A stretch of DNA of 64,000 bases from Corynebacterium glucuronolyticum DSM 44120 (GCF_030440595.1 NZ_CP047452.1:124001-188000); one strand, 5' to 3'. Positions 44,174 to 52,995 are shown, counted from the stretch's first letter. Numbers and translations are program-made. Notes: a model not told the origin generated them from the sequence alone.

Positions 44174-44307
44174 ACCATTTCGGGGTCTTATTTGTCGGCC
44201 AGCCATTCTATTGGCACGTTTACTGCGCAATAGATTGACACCAACGCCGTGTCCACTACTCGGGGGACCCGCCTGAAGCTGAGTGGGAACAGGCCTGAGC
44301 ACAGGAA

Positions 44308-44460
44308 CAGGTAATCGCTAGGTTGGCTGAGCACGAGAAAGTCGGAGTAAGCACTGCTGATGCGGTCGCCGAAGAGCTGGGGATGTCCCGGCGATAGATA
44401 TACCGGCTTCTTACACGCAACCGCAAGGGTTCAGGGGTAGTAACTGATCTGCTCGCGGAT
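44308..44460 (+). pseudogene. Transposase/integrase N-terminal fragment
   Basis: The frame translates as RLAEHEKVGVSTADAVAEEL, GMSRR, a TAG stop, then IYRLLTRNRKGSGVVTDLLAD. This matches the helix-turn-helix N-terminus of Mu/IS481-like transposases (the stop replaces the usual Gln before IYRLL). There is no start codon in frame and no catalytic domain downstream, so it is a relic. Confidence 0.65.
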
Positions 44461-44461
44461 T

Positions 44462-44587
44462 TTCCCGCGCGGTGCGCAGCTTGTCCCCGCTGAGCAGTGG
44501 TGGCCGGCTTCCCGTGCGGCCACGAGCCCAGGCAGCCTCCAGACTGGCGTGTCTCCGCTCCCGGATCAGATCACATTCAAACTCCGC
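44462..44587 (-). pseudogene. Serine resolvase C-terminal fragment
   Basis: The minus strand reads AEFECDLIRERRHASLEAAW, ARGRTGSRP and KLRTARENPRAD. This is the E-helix and start of the DNA-binding domain of a Tn3-type resolvase; compare AEFERELISERTKAGLESAR and RGRKGGRP in the intact resolvase at 49470. The catalytic N-terminus and the HTH are gone. Confidence 0.7.
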
Positions 44588-44720
44588 CGGGCAGGAAGAT
44601 GTGGAACACTTTTCGGCCCCCGGAGGATGAGGTGCCGGTGTTTCCTGCAGCGATCGAAACTCCACTCCTCTCGTTGTGCTGACGACAGAGTGCCCCTCGG
44701 AGTTGCCAGCCAGGCGGGGA

Positions 44721-45716
44721 TTACTTGACGGTCATGCCGAATGAGTCCGCGATGGTCCGGGCGGTCTGCTTGGCGTAGGGGCCTACCCCGGTGAGTGTGG
44801 CGGATCCGGGGCCGGTCCAGTCGCCGTAACCGACCAGGTGCAGGCCCGGGTATTTCGGAGTGGTGCCGTCTAGGAGCCGGCGCACCGGCCCGAGGGACGG
44901 CCGAAACCCGGTACACCAGATCAGATGATCGGCCTGTACTTCGTTGAGGGAGTTAAACATCGGCGTCGCCGCCAACCATCCGGCGTCGCGGGCAGCGCGC
45001 ACCTCAGGCAACACGACAATGTCGCCGAGCTCTGAGTCGGCCCCCGGATCGGTCTCGCCGCGCTGGACGGCCAGGGCGCGTTGTCGGTTCCGGCGAAACA
45101 GCACCCGCCCGTCGACCTCATCGGGCATCCACCGTGGTGGATGGCGGGTATACCAGGTGACTTCGGCAACACCGGTGAGTTCGGCGGCGATCTGCGCGGC
45201 GGAGTTCGCCGCCCCCACCACCGCCACGGACGACCCTCGGAAGGGGCTCACCCCGGGATAGTTCGCCGAATGCCACTGCGTGCCGGTAAACAATCCCGGG
45301 TAGGCCGGGACGAAGGGAGTAGACCAGGTACCGGTGGCGGCTACGACATGGGGAGCCGTCCACGATCGATCACCGGCGTGGAGGCGGTAGCCTCCATCCT
45401 CCCGCTCGACGCGGTCCACGTGCACGGGGCGCTCGACGGGGATCCGGTAGCGCTGCTCATAGTCGGCAAGGTAGTCGATGACATGGTCCGACGGTGGAAA
45501 CCCCTCGTAGGCTGGCATAGGCTTGCCCGGCAGGCTGGAAAACTCCGCGGTGGAAAACAACGTCATCGATGGCCACACATGCCGCCACGCCCCACCGGCA
45601 TCCTCCTGATCATCGAGGACCAGGGTGTCCACGCCTGCTCGCAGCAGGTAGTAGGCGGTGGCCAGGCCCGCCTGGCCACCGCCTATAATGATCGCTTCGA
45701 AGTGTTTGCTGGTCAC
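44721..45716 (-). CDS. arsO: Flavin-dependent monooxygenase, ArsO-like
   Basis: This 331-residue protein has an FAD-binding GxGxxG at the start (IIGGGQAGLATAYYLLRAG), an NADPH-binding site in the middle (VAVVGAANSAAQIAAEL) and DHLIWCTGFRP near residue 270, the pattern of small flavin-containing monooxygenases. Proteins of this size next to arsR/acr3 in actinobacteria are called ArsO and are linked to arsenic resistance, though the reaction is not well established. It lies 33 bases after the arsR remnant on the same strand and uses an unimpaired frame. Confidence 0.7.
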   Translation of the reverse strand: MTSKHFEAIIIGGGQAGLATAYYLLRAGVDTLVLDDQEDAGGAWRHVWPSMTLFSTAEFSSLPGKPMPAYEGFPPSDHVIDYLADYEQRYRIPVERPVHVDRVEREDGGYRLHAGDRSWTAPHVVAATGTWSTPFVPAYPGLFTGTQWHSANYPGVSPFRGSSVAVVGAANSAAQIAAELTGVAEVTWYTRHPPRWMPDEVDGRVLFRRNRQRALAVQRGETDPGADSELGDIVVLPEVRAARDAGWLAATPMFNSLNEVQADHLIWCTGFRPSLGPVRRLLDGTTPKYPGLHLVGYGDWTGPGSATLTGVGPYAKQTARTIADSFGMTVK

Positions 45717-45749
45717 GTGTGTGATCGTCTCCTTCTCGTCGGTGGTGGG

Positions 45750-46094
45750 TTAGTCCATCTGTAACACGGTGCGCAGCTCCGCGAACAGCTCTGGGCGCAC
45801 CTGATGGGTCATCGTCCGGCCGACCCGGACTTTGTCCAATAACCCGGTCTCGGTCAACCGCTTCAGGTGATGCGACACGGTCGGCTGACTCAACCCCGAC
45901 GTCTCTGTCAGCTCCCCGACGCTGACCGGGCCGCAGCCTTCGGCCGACAACTGCGATAGCAAGCGCAGGCGGGCGGGATCGGCCAGACCGGAGAAGGCGA
46001 TGACGTAGTCGATGCACGGGGCCAGCAGCACCAGCAGCACGCCTAGCAGCAGGGCCTGGTCATCGGCCACGAACCGGGACAGCAGGTAGACCAT
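45750..46094 (-). pseudogene. arsR: ArsR-type repressor missing its N-terminus, fused to Acr3 sequence
   Basis: Residues 38-114 are a clear ArsR winged helix very close to the corynebacterial type: LADPARLRLLSQLSAEGCGP, VSVGELTETSGLSQPTVSHH and VRPELFAELRTVLQ. Residues 1-37 (VYLLSRFVADDQALLLGVLL, APCIDYVIAFSGLA) come from an Acr3 membrane helix. The N-terminal Cys pair that binds As(III) in corynebacterial ArsR1 is lost; one Cys (EGCGP) remains. A deletion joined acr3 to arsR in frame at a GLAD-like sequence. The ATG at 46094 exists only because one 23-base repeat unit has T for C. Confidence 0.75.
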
Positions 46095-46389
46095 GACCGG
46101 GACAGCAGGTAGACCACGACCGGGACAGCAGGTAGACCACGACCGGGACGATGAGGAAATTCAGCACGGTCAAACCGGCCAGGAACCGGCCATCGCGCAG
46201 TGCCTGCCCGACCTTGGTCAGCGGCACGCTCAAAAACGTGGCGTAGAGCAGTGCCATCAATACCGGGTTGATCGCCACCTCAAACGCCGGAGCGGTGGCA
46301 GGAGCAGCCAGGCCGATGAGCGCTCCGAGGACGAGGGCGGCGAGATACAGCGGGATCTGCCACCGTTCCCACCAATCGAGCACGAGCAT
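46060..46389 (-). pseudogene. acr3: Acr3 arsenite exporter, N-terminal part, frameshifted by tandem repeats
   Basis: The frame from 46389 encodes the first four to five helices of an ACR3 permease: WWERWQIPLYLAALVLGALI, MALLYATFLSVPLTKVGQAL and FLAGLTVLNFLIVPVVVYLL. At VVVYLLSR it meets three copies of a 23-base unit (46073-46141). These throw it out of frame, and it ends at 46060. With one or four copies the frame would continue into FVADDQALLLGV-APCIDYV and then into ArsR. The distal five helices of Acr3 are deleted, so arsenite export is not expected in any frame. Confidence 0.75.
46073..46141. repeat. Three tandem copies of a 23-base unit inside acr3
   Basis: Units at 46073-46095, 46096-46118 and 46119-46141 start ACCGGGACAGCAGGTAGACC. 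Units two and three are identical; unit one differs at one base (T for C). The unit codes for VVYLLSR of Acr3. Because 23 is not a multiple of three, copy number decides the frame. Confidence 0.9.
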
Positions 46390-46509
46390 CCTCCCTGAAA
46401 AGCAATGATAGGCACGTCAACAACATAAGCCTGGTGCACAGACTAGCGTCCCCCGGGCCACCCCCTTCCCGTGCGGCCAGACCCGACGGTGGGCACGGGG
46501 ATAATCATT

Positions 46510-46905
46510 TTAGAGGTACTGACAGATGGCGGTGGGGTCACAACTGTCCGGGCTGATCCCCTCCGCCCGGTAGCGCAGTTCACTCACGGTATCGCGCAGG
46601 TTGTGCAGATCGGCGAGTTGTTGGTCCAGGCCCGCCAAGCGCTCATCAAGCAGGTCGACCACATGCCGACAGAGCGGGGTGCCGTGGTCGCGGATCTCCA
46701 GGACCTGGCGGATCTGGGCCAAGGTCAGGCCGGCGGTCTGGCCGCGGCGGATGAAGTCGATCCGGGCGAACGTGTCGGTGGGGTTGTCGTAATACCGGTA
46801 GCCGTTGGCGCTGCGGTGGGGTGTCGGGAGTAGGCCAACGTCCTCGTAGAAGCGCAGAGTTTTGGTCGTGGTGCCGCTGGTCTGTGCCAGTTCCCCGATG
46901 AGCAT
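46510..46905 (-). CDS. merR: MerR-family metal-responsive regulator
   Basis: This 131-residue regulator has a winged helix (GELAQTSGTTTKTLRFYEDV, GLL, GYRYYD), a dimerisation helix (CRHVVDLLDERLAGLDQQLA) and a metal-loop C-terminus. Cysteines at 79, 122 and 128 are the likely metal ligands. The first matches MerR/ZntR, while the other two are spaced more widely than in Tn501 MerR, so specificity could be Hg(II), Zn(II), Cd(II) or Pb(II). It is divergent from merA with a MerR-type promoter between them, which favours mercury. Confidence 0.7.
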   Translation of the reverse strand: MLIGELAQTSGTTTKTLRFYEDVGLLPTPHRSANGYRYYDNPTDTFARIDFIRRGQTAGLTLAQIRQVLEIRDHGTPLCRHVVDLLDERLAGLDQQLADLHNLRDTVSELRYRAEGISPDSCDPTAICQYL

Positions 46906-46941
46906 GAACTACTCCCCTCTAATAATGCCTGGACCTGTGGG

Positions 46942-46974
46942 CTTAACCTTACCGTGCACTGGAAGGTGTATGTT
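46942..46974 (+). promoter_or_regulatory. MerR-type promoter of merA
   Basis: TTAACC (46943-46948) and TATGTT (46969-46974) are 20 bases apart, the over-long spacing typical of MerR-controlled promoters. The dyad ACCTT (46946-46950) with AAGGT (46963-46967) lies in the spacer. The transcript start would be near 46982, 32 bases before merA. Confidence 0.7.
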
Positions 46975-47013
46975 GGACCCAGACACAGTTGCTAGGGGAT
47001 AAGGTGAGGGTTC

Positions 47014-48396
47014 ATGAGGCCGGACTATGAGGTTGAGCTGGCGGTAATCGGCTCGGGCAGTGCGGCGATGTCCGCCGCGATTACTGCCCGGCAGGCGGGT
47101 CATACGGTGGTCCTCATCGAACGCGGCACGCTCGGGGGGACGTGTGTGAATATCGGGTGTGTGCCCTCCAAGGCCCTGCTGGCCGCGGCCGCCGCCCGCC
47201 ACGACGCGCTCAACAATCCGTTTGCCGGGGTTTCGACCACGGCCGGGCCAGTTGACCTGGCGGCGATGGTGGGTCAGAAAGACGACCTTGTTCACCAGTT
47301 GCGGGAGATGAAGTACGCGGATGTGGCCGCCGCCCATGGTTTCGAGATCCGGGAAGGCCACGCCAGGTTCCTGGACCCCGAGACCCTGCTGGTGGATGGT
47401 CAACCACTTCGGGCCCGGGCATATCTGGTAGCCACCGGGGCCCAGCCAGCTGCCCCGGCCCTGCCGGGACTGTCGGAGGTGGACTGGTTGACCTCGACCA
47501 CGGCCATGGAGCTGACCGAGGTCCCGGACTCCCTGGTGATCATCGGGGCCGGTTATGTCGGCCTGGAGCAGGCCCAGTTGTTCGCCCAGCTCGGTGCCCA
47601 GGTATCCCTGGTGGGGCACCTGGCCCCGCGGGCGGAACCGGAGCTGGCTGACAGGCTGCGCGAGATCCTCCTCGACGACGGTCTGGCGATGGTTGAGGAG
47701 CACGCGGTGCACGTCGGCACCGATGCTGGACAGGCGGTGGTGACCACTACCTCCGGTAGGCAGGTCCGGGGTGAGCGGCTGCTGGTGGCCACGGGACGGG
47801 CGGCGACCACCGACGGGTTGGACCTGGCTGCAGCCGGCGTCGAGGTCGATGAGCGGGGCTTTATTAGCGTCGACGACCATCAGCGCACCTCCAATCCACG
47901 GATCTGGGCGGCCGGGGATGTCTCCGGGGCCCCGCAGTTCGTCTATGTCGCCGCGGCCACGGGCAAAGTGGCCGCACTCAATGCCCTGGGCACGCAGCCG
48001 GCGGCGCGGGTGGAGTACACCGGGTTGCCCGCGGTGGTGTTCACCCGTCCCCAGCTGGCTTCCGCCGGGTGGAGCGAGGCTCAGGCCCGTGCCCACGGAC
48101 TGGCGTATGACACCCGCGTGCTGGACCTGTCGGAAATTCCCCGGGCACTGGTCAACCGGGATACCCGCGGGGCGGTCAAGATCGTGGCCGACGCGGTCAC
48201 CGGAACCGTTGTGGGAGTGCATGCCCTGGCCGAGGGGGCTGGGGAGATCATGCTGGCTGCCACCTACGCCATCACGGCGGGTATGACCGTCGATGACCTG
48301 GCCGATACCTGGGCGCCCTACCTCACGATGGCCGAGAGTCTGCGCCTGACCGCCGGGTTGTTTCGCACCCAGATGCCCACCTCCTGCTGCGCCTGA
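47014..48396 (+). CDS. merA: Mercuric reductase
   Basis: This 460-residue flavoprotein reduces Hg(II) to Hg(0) with NADPH. It has GSGSAAMSAAITARQAGH (FAD), the redox-active GGTCVNIGCVPSKALL near residue 43, the NADPH-binding IIGAGYVGLEQAQLFAQLG near residue 178, GDVSGAPQFVYVAAATGKVA near residue 306 and the C-terminal Hg-binding pair in TSCCA. The N-terminal HMA domain of many MerA proteins is absent. GGTGAGGG lies seven bases before ATG 47014. No mercury transporter (merT/merP/merC) or merB is present. Confidence 0.9.
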   Translation: MRPDYEVELAVIGSGSAAMSAAITARQAGHTVVLIERGTLGGTCVNIGCVPSKALLAAAAARHDALNNPFAGVSTTAGPVDLAAMVGQKDDLVHQLREMKYADVAAAHGFEIREGHARFLDPETLLVDGQPLRARAYLVATGAQPAAPALPGLSEVDWLTSTTAMELTEVPDSLVIIGAGYVGLEQAQLFAQLGAQVSLVGHLAPRAEPELADRLREILLDDGLAMVEEHAVHVGTDAGQAVVTTTSGRQVRGERLLVATGRAATTDGLDLAAAGVEVDERGFISVDDHQRTSNPRIWAAGDVSGAPQFVYVAAATGKVAALNALGTQPAARVEYTGLPAVVFTRPQLASAGWSEAQARAHGLAYDTRVLDLSEIPRALVNRDTRGAVKIVADAVTGTVVGVHALAEGAGEIMLAATYAITAGMTVDDLADTWAPYLTMAESLRLTAGLFRTQMPTSCCA

Positions 48397-48462
48397 CCAC
48401 CCCCTTTTCCCTCGGTCGTGAACACTAGCTCCATGACAAGAACCCCCTCGTAGGGGCGACCG

Positions 48463-48993
48463 TCATCCGTCGGTGTCAAAGGGAAAACTCAGCTGTCGGG
48501 CATGGAAATCAAAGTGCAACGTCGGATAGGCGTACACATCCGCCACAGTCATCACGGCGTCGAAAAACGGATCCCAGCGGGTGGGAAACGCCATCCGCAG
48601 TGCCAGGGACTCCTCGGATTCCTTCTCCAGGCGGGCGGCCAGGGTGGTGGTGAGGCGGCGAAGTTTCCGGGCCGTCCGGTGGCGGTTGTAGACCCGGGCC
48701 GCAGCACGCGATCCCCAGTAATTGACCCAGTCGAAAGGTCGGATACCGGCATTGAACAGACGGGCGAACGCGTTGTTGAACAAGGGCGGCAGATGACCGA
48801 AAAGCTTGACCAGAGGTAACAATGTGCGAACCACCATATAACCGAAGACCATATGAAACAGCAGTTCTTCATTGGTCCAGCGGGTACCCGCACTACGCTC
48901 GCGCAGTTCCGCGTCCCTGGCCCGGGAGAGAACGCCTTCCAACTCGGCACAGGCCCGCCCGTAGCCGGCTGTGATGTCAGTACGACCCGTCAT
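48463..48993 (-). CDS. DinB-like / maleylpyruvate isomerase N-terminal-like protein
   Basis: From ATG 48993 (MTGRTDITAGYGRACAELEG) the product has 176 residues. It resembles the four-helix DinB/MDMPI fold: RWTNEELLFHMVFGYMVVRT carries the first His, and LHFDFHARQLSFP near the end carries two more that could form a metal triad. Members bind a divalent metal and often use thiol cofactors. A longer frame (to 49170) lacks a ribosome site. Its link to the neighbouring mercury and arsenic genes is positional only. Confidence 0.55.
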   Translation of the reverse strand: MTGRTDITAGYGRACAELEGVLSRARDAELRERSAGTRWTNEELLFHMVFGYMVVRTLLPLVKLFGHLPPLFNNAFARLFNAGIRPFDWVNYWGSRAAARVYNRHRTARKLRRLTTTLAARLEKESEESLALRMAFPTRWDPFFDAVMTVADVYAYPTLHFDFHARQLSFPFDTDG

Positions 48994-49469
48994 CGTTGTC
49001 TTCTTCCCGGGGGCAGGCTTCCACCGATTCTTCGATCTCATCATCGCACCACACACTTGCCCCAGACCAGGGGTCTCCGTGTTGGGAAATGGGACGCCTG
49101 TGGTTGACCGTCCCCAGCCAGCTAAGTACGAGACTTCGCGGCACGAAAGAGCACTGATGAACCAGCACACGTGTCTAGGTGCGGGTGCCGGTTCACCAGA
49201 ATTTTAGCACCGTCAGACCTCTGCCCTGCAGCCGATCGACGGCACAAAGTGTCGGAAAACTGCAGCACGAAGCGGCGGTCGTAGGTACCCAAGAGCGCAA
49301 GCCTGATTCGTCAGCATGGACCTTATATCGGCCGGGGTAATCGACACTGATCCTCCAGCGAGGCGTACGTTTCCCACTTCGATTTTTCTACAGCGATTCC
49401 TCATATATACAAGGCATTCTCGAGATGATCCCGGAAATACGGCAATACACCCGAACTGCAGGTAAGACC
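48994..49469. other. Intergenic stretch before the resolvase gene, no gene seen
   Basis: The open frames present lack ribosome sites and do not look like proteins. The sequence is of average GC and contains no obvious hairpin with a T-tract. It probably represents transposon remains between the mercury and resolvase modules. Confidence 0.4.
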
Positions 49470-50087
49470 TCAACTCCCGGACAGTAGTTTCCGTCCGTCC
49501 TCCCGTAACTCCCCCGTCGGCGAGACATGCCGGTAGAGGGTCTGACGGGTGATCCCGAGCTCCTGGCACAGGGCCGCCACGCTGGTCTCCGGCTGACCCA
49601 TCGAGGCCATCGCCAGGCGCACCTTGGCCGGGGTCATTTTGAACGGCCGCCCCCCTTTGCGTCCGCGGGCCCGGGCTGATTCCAGGCCGGCTTTGGTGCG
49701 CTCGGAGATGAGCTCGCGTTCGAACTCGGCCAGGGCGGCGAAGATCCCGAAGACCAACTTGCCCTGAGCCGAGGTGGTGTCAATCGCCGCACCCTGACCG
49801 GTGAGCACCTTCAGGCCGACGCCGCGGGCGGTGAGATCGTGGACGATGTTGACCAGGTGACGCAGATTCCTGCCCAACCGGTGGAGCTTCCACACCAACA
49901 AGGTGTCACCGGAGCGCAGCGCCTTGAGACACGCGTCGAGATGTGGTCGGTCTTCACTCTTGCCGGAGGCCTTGTCCTCATACAGGTGCCCCGGATCCAC
50001 GCCGGCGGCAAGGAGCGCGTCGCGTTGCAGATCCGTGGTCTGCGATCCGTCTGACTTCGAGACCCGCATATAACCAATCAGTGCCAT
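49470..50087 (-). CDS. Tn3-type serine resolvase/invertase
   Basis: This 205-residue recombinase has the catalytic Ser in GYMRVSKSDGSQTTDLQRDAL near residue 10, DKASGKSEDRPHLDACLKAL, LLVWKLHRLGRNLRHLVNIV with the active-site Arg residues, the long E helix (FAALAEFERELISERTKAGL, ARARGRKGGRP) and a C-terminal helix-turn-helix (VAALCQELGITRQTLYRHVS). It resolves transposon cointegrates. A candidate res site lies directly upstream. No Tn3 transposase remains in the window, so it is a leftover part of a transposon that may have carried the mer genes. Confidence 0.92.
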   Translation of the reverse strand: MALIGYMRVSKSDGSQTTDLQRDALLAAGVDPGHLYEDKASGKSEDRPHLDACLKALRSGDTLLVWKLHRLGRNLRHLVNIVHDLTARGVGLKVLTGQGAAIDTTSAQGKLVFGIFAALAEFERELISERTKAGLESARARGRKGGRPFKMTPAKVRLAMASMGQPETSVAALCQELGITRQTLYRHVSPTGELREDGRKLLSGS

Positions 50088-50113
50088 AGTGGTCTCCCAT
50101 CACTTATACGATC

Positions 50114-50204
50114 GTTTACGTGACACCCGTCGGAAAAATATCGCCCAAGGTCAAAAAATCCAATTTTGTCACTTAACCCGTTATTTATCCTACGTCACGT
50201 GAAC
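50114..50204. other. Candidate res recombination site
   Basis: Three related 12-base half-sites lie within 100 bases upstream of the resolvase: TGTCACGTAAAC (50125-50114, minus), TGTCACTTAACC (50167-50178, plus) and CGTCACGTGAAC (50193-50204, plus). A fourth weaker one, GTGTCCC, may exist near 50223. The position and multiple inverted GTCAC half-sites in AT-rich DNA are what a Tn3 res site looks like. Confidence 0.5.
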
Positions 50205-50301
50205 GTCATGAAAACCATTAAAGGGACACGATTTTCTGTTTGACGCAGATTTTTCACTGCCCCATCCGCATTCCGACCGGAAAGGTTTCCCCTTCAAGTA
50301 T

Positions 50302-51077
50302 GTGCGTCTGTCTTTCGATGCAGAGGACTTCGGAACTTTTGACGCCGAGTGCAGACGAGTACTGAAACCAAAATTTGCGAGGCCAGCAACATTGCCCTCG
50401 GATAAACAGTGTGGTGCTGCTGCAAATAGGAATTCCCGTTTGCTCGCTACTCGGACAGAGCGCAGCGCACCACGGCTGGCAGATCAGCTGTTTTCGTCAA
50501 AACGCGAGTTTGCAACAGCATCAAGTGAACTACGTACCTGCGTGGAGACAGTTAATGATCTGGTGGAGTTTCTCGCTGATCAAGTCTTTACAGCCAGGAC
50601 AACACGGCCTATTACTGCGCTTGCTCTTCTCGGACAAATAGGTCTTGAGGCTCGAGGTGGCTGGGACGAACAGTTCTCTAGCTACGAAACTAGCCTGACC
50701 GATGTGAACTTTCGACTCAGAATTTTTCGGAGGTGGGGGAGCGCGCTGTCATACTTCCGGACTAGCAACCGAAAGAGGACGGTGCCGGGAGCAGAGCAGT
50801 CCACCTGCTACTTGGTCATTTACCCACAGGCAAGGATGAGTTTTTCCTTGTGGACCAAAACGGAGTCATGGCGCAGCCGATCACCCGCGAAGAGGTCATT
50901 CTGCCCGATAAAGCCGAGGAGAAGATCTGGAATATTAAAAGCCTGAATACTCCGCTTCCTGCAGTGATTAAACTCCCATACGAGAAGCTTGACCTCTTAC
51001 AGGAGCCAAAGTGGGAGCACTATGTCTACGATGTGCTCCCCGGCCACGAGGTCACCTTCTCCACTTTAATGGATTAG
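50302..51077 (+). pseudogene. Degenerate gene of unknown family
   Basis: Two overlapping frames look like parts of one gene. The first (from 50302) is protein-like at about residues 68-145: SSKREFATASSELRTCVETV, NDLVEFLADQVF and GGWDEQFSSYETSLTDVNF. The second frame takes over near 50785 with VHLLLGHLPTGKDEFFLVDQ, NGVMAQPITREEVILPDKAE and LDLLQEPKWEHYVYDVLPGH and closes at 51077. A frameshift near 50750-50790 would join them. The region is AT-richer than its surroundings. I do not recognise the family. Confidence 0.5.
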
Positions 51078-51513
51078 TAAATTAAAACTATCTGAGGTTT
51101 ATAAGAGTGCTACTGCTACCGGGCGAGGCCCACTTGATGAAGTGCTACTAGGCCAGCTGACTATACAGCCCCAACGGCTGCGCGCTTGCATGTAGGCAAT
51201 ACGCCAGTTTCGCGACGCAATGCACTGTAGGCCGTCGTACAGTCACCTCACCATTGCTACCCAGCTATCTCCTCCGGGGAATCGGGGAGGAACAGGCCAC
51301 CCGGGTCACGGCGGTGAGCACCGCGGCAACCGCGATGGCGGCTCTGCAGGATGCGCTCGGCATGGATTAGATCTTCTTATTCCGGGGCGGTGGGGAAGAA
51401 GACGGTGTTCTGGTTGTCCCAGAAGACCACAGCACCGAGGAAGGTCATCGTACTGCCCGGTGGGTGGTCTGCAGCGACTCTGCCCACCTCGGCACTCAAC
51501 CCTGCTGTGGGGG
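51078..51513. other. Intergenic stretch with a possible gene tail
   Basis: A plus-strand frame closing at TAG 51368-51370 reads LPSYLLRGIGEEQATRVTAV and STAATAMAALQDALGMD. This looks like the end of a real protein but has no start or recognisable domain. Nothing else is visible up to the copO stop. Confidence 0.35.
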
Positions 51514-52995
51514 TTACTCGTAGCGAAGCGAGCTGAACATCCCGGTTGCCATGTGATAGGCGTTATGGCAGTGAAATGCCCACTCACCGGGGTTGTCAGC
51601 GATCAGGTCGGCGATCATGGTTTCACCGTGGCGGAGAAGGACGGTGTCCTTGCGTAGCCCGCCGCTGTCGGGCAGCGCCCACGTATGGCCATGGATGTGC
51701 ATGGGATGGGGCATCATGGTCCTGTTGTGCATGACCATCCGCAGGCGCTGGCCCTCCTGCACGGTCGCGGAGGAGGATTGGCCGTCGGTGAGAATGCTCC
51801 ATTCATACGGCATCATCTGCCCGCCCAGGTCGATGCTGACTTCTCGGTCTGGTGTGCCCTCGGGCAGGAGTGCACGGTCTGCTGGCTTCAGGGAGGACAG
51901 AAGCAGTCCGGTGGACGACAACTCGGGGAAGTCGACATCGGGGCGGGGGGCCTGGCCGCTGGCGGTGCGGATGACGGCGAAGGCGCGGTCGTTCTTACCC
52001 ACCGCCAAAGCCGTGAGCGGGAAGATGCCGTCGCCGAGGATGACCTCGACGTCGACACGCTCGCCCATCGACAGGTAGATCGATTCGGTCTCCCGGGGCT
52101 GGACAGGGAAGCCGTCGGTGTGGGTGACGGTCATGCGGTGACCACCGAGGGCCACCTTGAAGATGGTGTCACTGCCGGAGTTGATAAACCGCAGGCGGGC
52201 CTTGTCGCCCGGGCGAGCCTCGAAGGTTCGGTGAGCACGGGGGATACGTCCGTTGATGAGGTAGTGCGGATACATCACATCGCCGGCATCCCCGCCCAGT
52301 ACCCGGTCCGCGGTGCCGTGCATCATATGGCCGTGACCTCCCATCCCCTTCTTCCCGTTATGGTCGCCTGAACCCATTCCGGTGAGCTTGTCGAGCTCAT
52401 CGTCGGGAGTGCCCTGAATGCCATCGACCCAGTCGTCGAGCACGATGGTCCACTCGACGTCCTGGTCCTCAGCGTCTTGCGGGTCACGGATGATCAGTGG
52501 GGCGTGGAGGCCACGATCAAGCTGCAGGCCGGAGTGAGAATGGTAGAAGTAGGTGCCACCGTGGGGGACTTCAAAAACATAGGAGAAAGACTCGCCAGGT
52601 TCAATGGGGTCCTGGGTCATGCCGGGCACACCGTCGGCTGCGTTGTGGAGTGCGATGCCATGCCAGTGGATGGAGGTGTTCTCAGGCAGTTCATTGGTGA
52701 TATCGACCTGGAGGACGTCGCCGACGGTGGCCTCAATGGCCGCATCCCCGGTGTCAGAGACGTATCCCCACGTCTTGGCTTCGATGCCGCCGATATCCAG
52801 GGAGAGGGGCCGGGCGGTCAGTGTCCGGCGCACCGTCGGCTCACCGAGCGCAGTGGGGGTGGGAGTGGGGCGAAGGGAGGGACCTGGTGCCGAGGCAGCG
52901 GGTCCAAGGTCGCTGGTGCAGGCGGCCACGGCCCCGGTACCGGCGAGGGCGAGCCCGCCGAGCAGAAACTGTCGTCGGGAAAACGCGTTCGTCAT
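51514..52995 (-). CDS. copO: Multicopper oxidase, Tat-exported lipoprotein
   Basis: This 493-residue protein has a Tat signal (SRRQFLLGGLALAGTGAVAA) ending in a lipobox-like VAAC near residue 26. Copper ligands are in SIHWHGIALHN (near 112), TYFYHSHSG (near 149), HPMHIHGHTW (near 431) and FHCHNAYHMATGM (near 481), giving the trinuclear centre and the T1 site with Met ligand. A Met/His-rich loop (HNGKKGMGGHGHMMHG) near residue 217 is typical of CueO/CopO. It oxidises Cu(I) outside the membrane. It lies downstream of cueP under the divergent CopR-controlled region. Confidence 0.9.
   Translation of the reverse strand: MTNAFSRRQFLLGGLALAGTGAVAACTSDLGPAASAPGPSLRPTPTPTALGEPTVRRTLTARPLSLDIGGIEAKTWGYVSDTGDAAIEATVGDVLQVDITNELPENTSIHWHGIALHNAADGVPGMTQDPIEPGESFSYVFEVPHGGTYFYHSHSGLQLDRGLHAPLIIRDPQDAEDQDVEWTIVLDDWVDGIQGTPDDELDKLTGMGSGDHNGKKGMGGHGHMMHGTADRVLGGDAGDVMYPHYLINGRIPRAHRTFEARPGDKARLRFINSGSDTIFKVALGGHRMTVTHTDGFPVQPRETESIYLSMGERVDVEVILGDGIFPLTALAVGKNDRAFAVIRTASGQAPRPDVDFPELSSTGLLLSSLKPADRALLPEGTPDREVSIDLGGQMMPYEWSILTDGQSSSATVQEGQRLRMVMHNRTMMPHPMHIHGHTWALPDSGGLRKDTVLLRHGETMIADLIADNPGEWAFHCHNAYHMATGMFSSLRYE

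Larger units (their letters stand above)
44174..44720. other. Region of mobile-element debris after the tRNA
   Basis: Only broken pieces are visible: a transposase-like fragment on the plus strand and a resolvase tail on the minus strand, both listed separately. No intact gene and no repeat of the tRNA 3' end were found. Confidence 0.5.
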
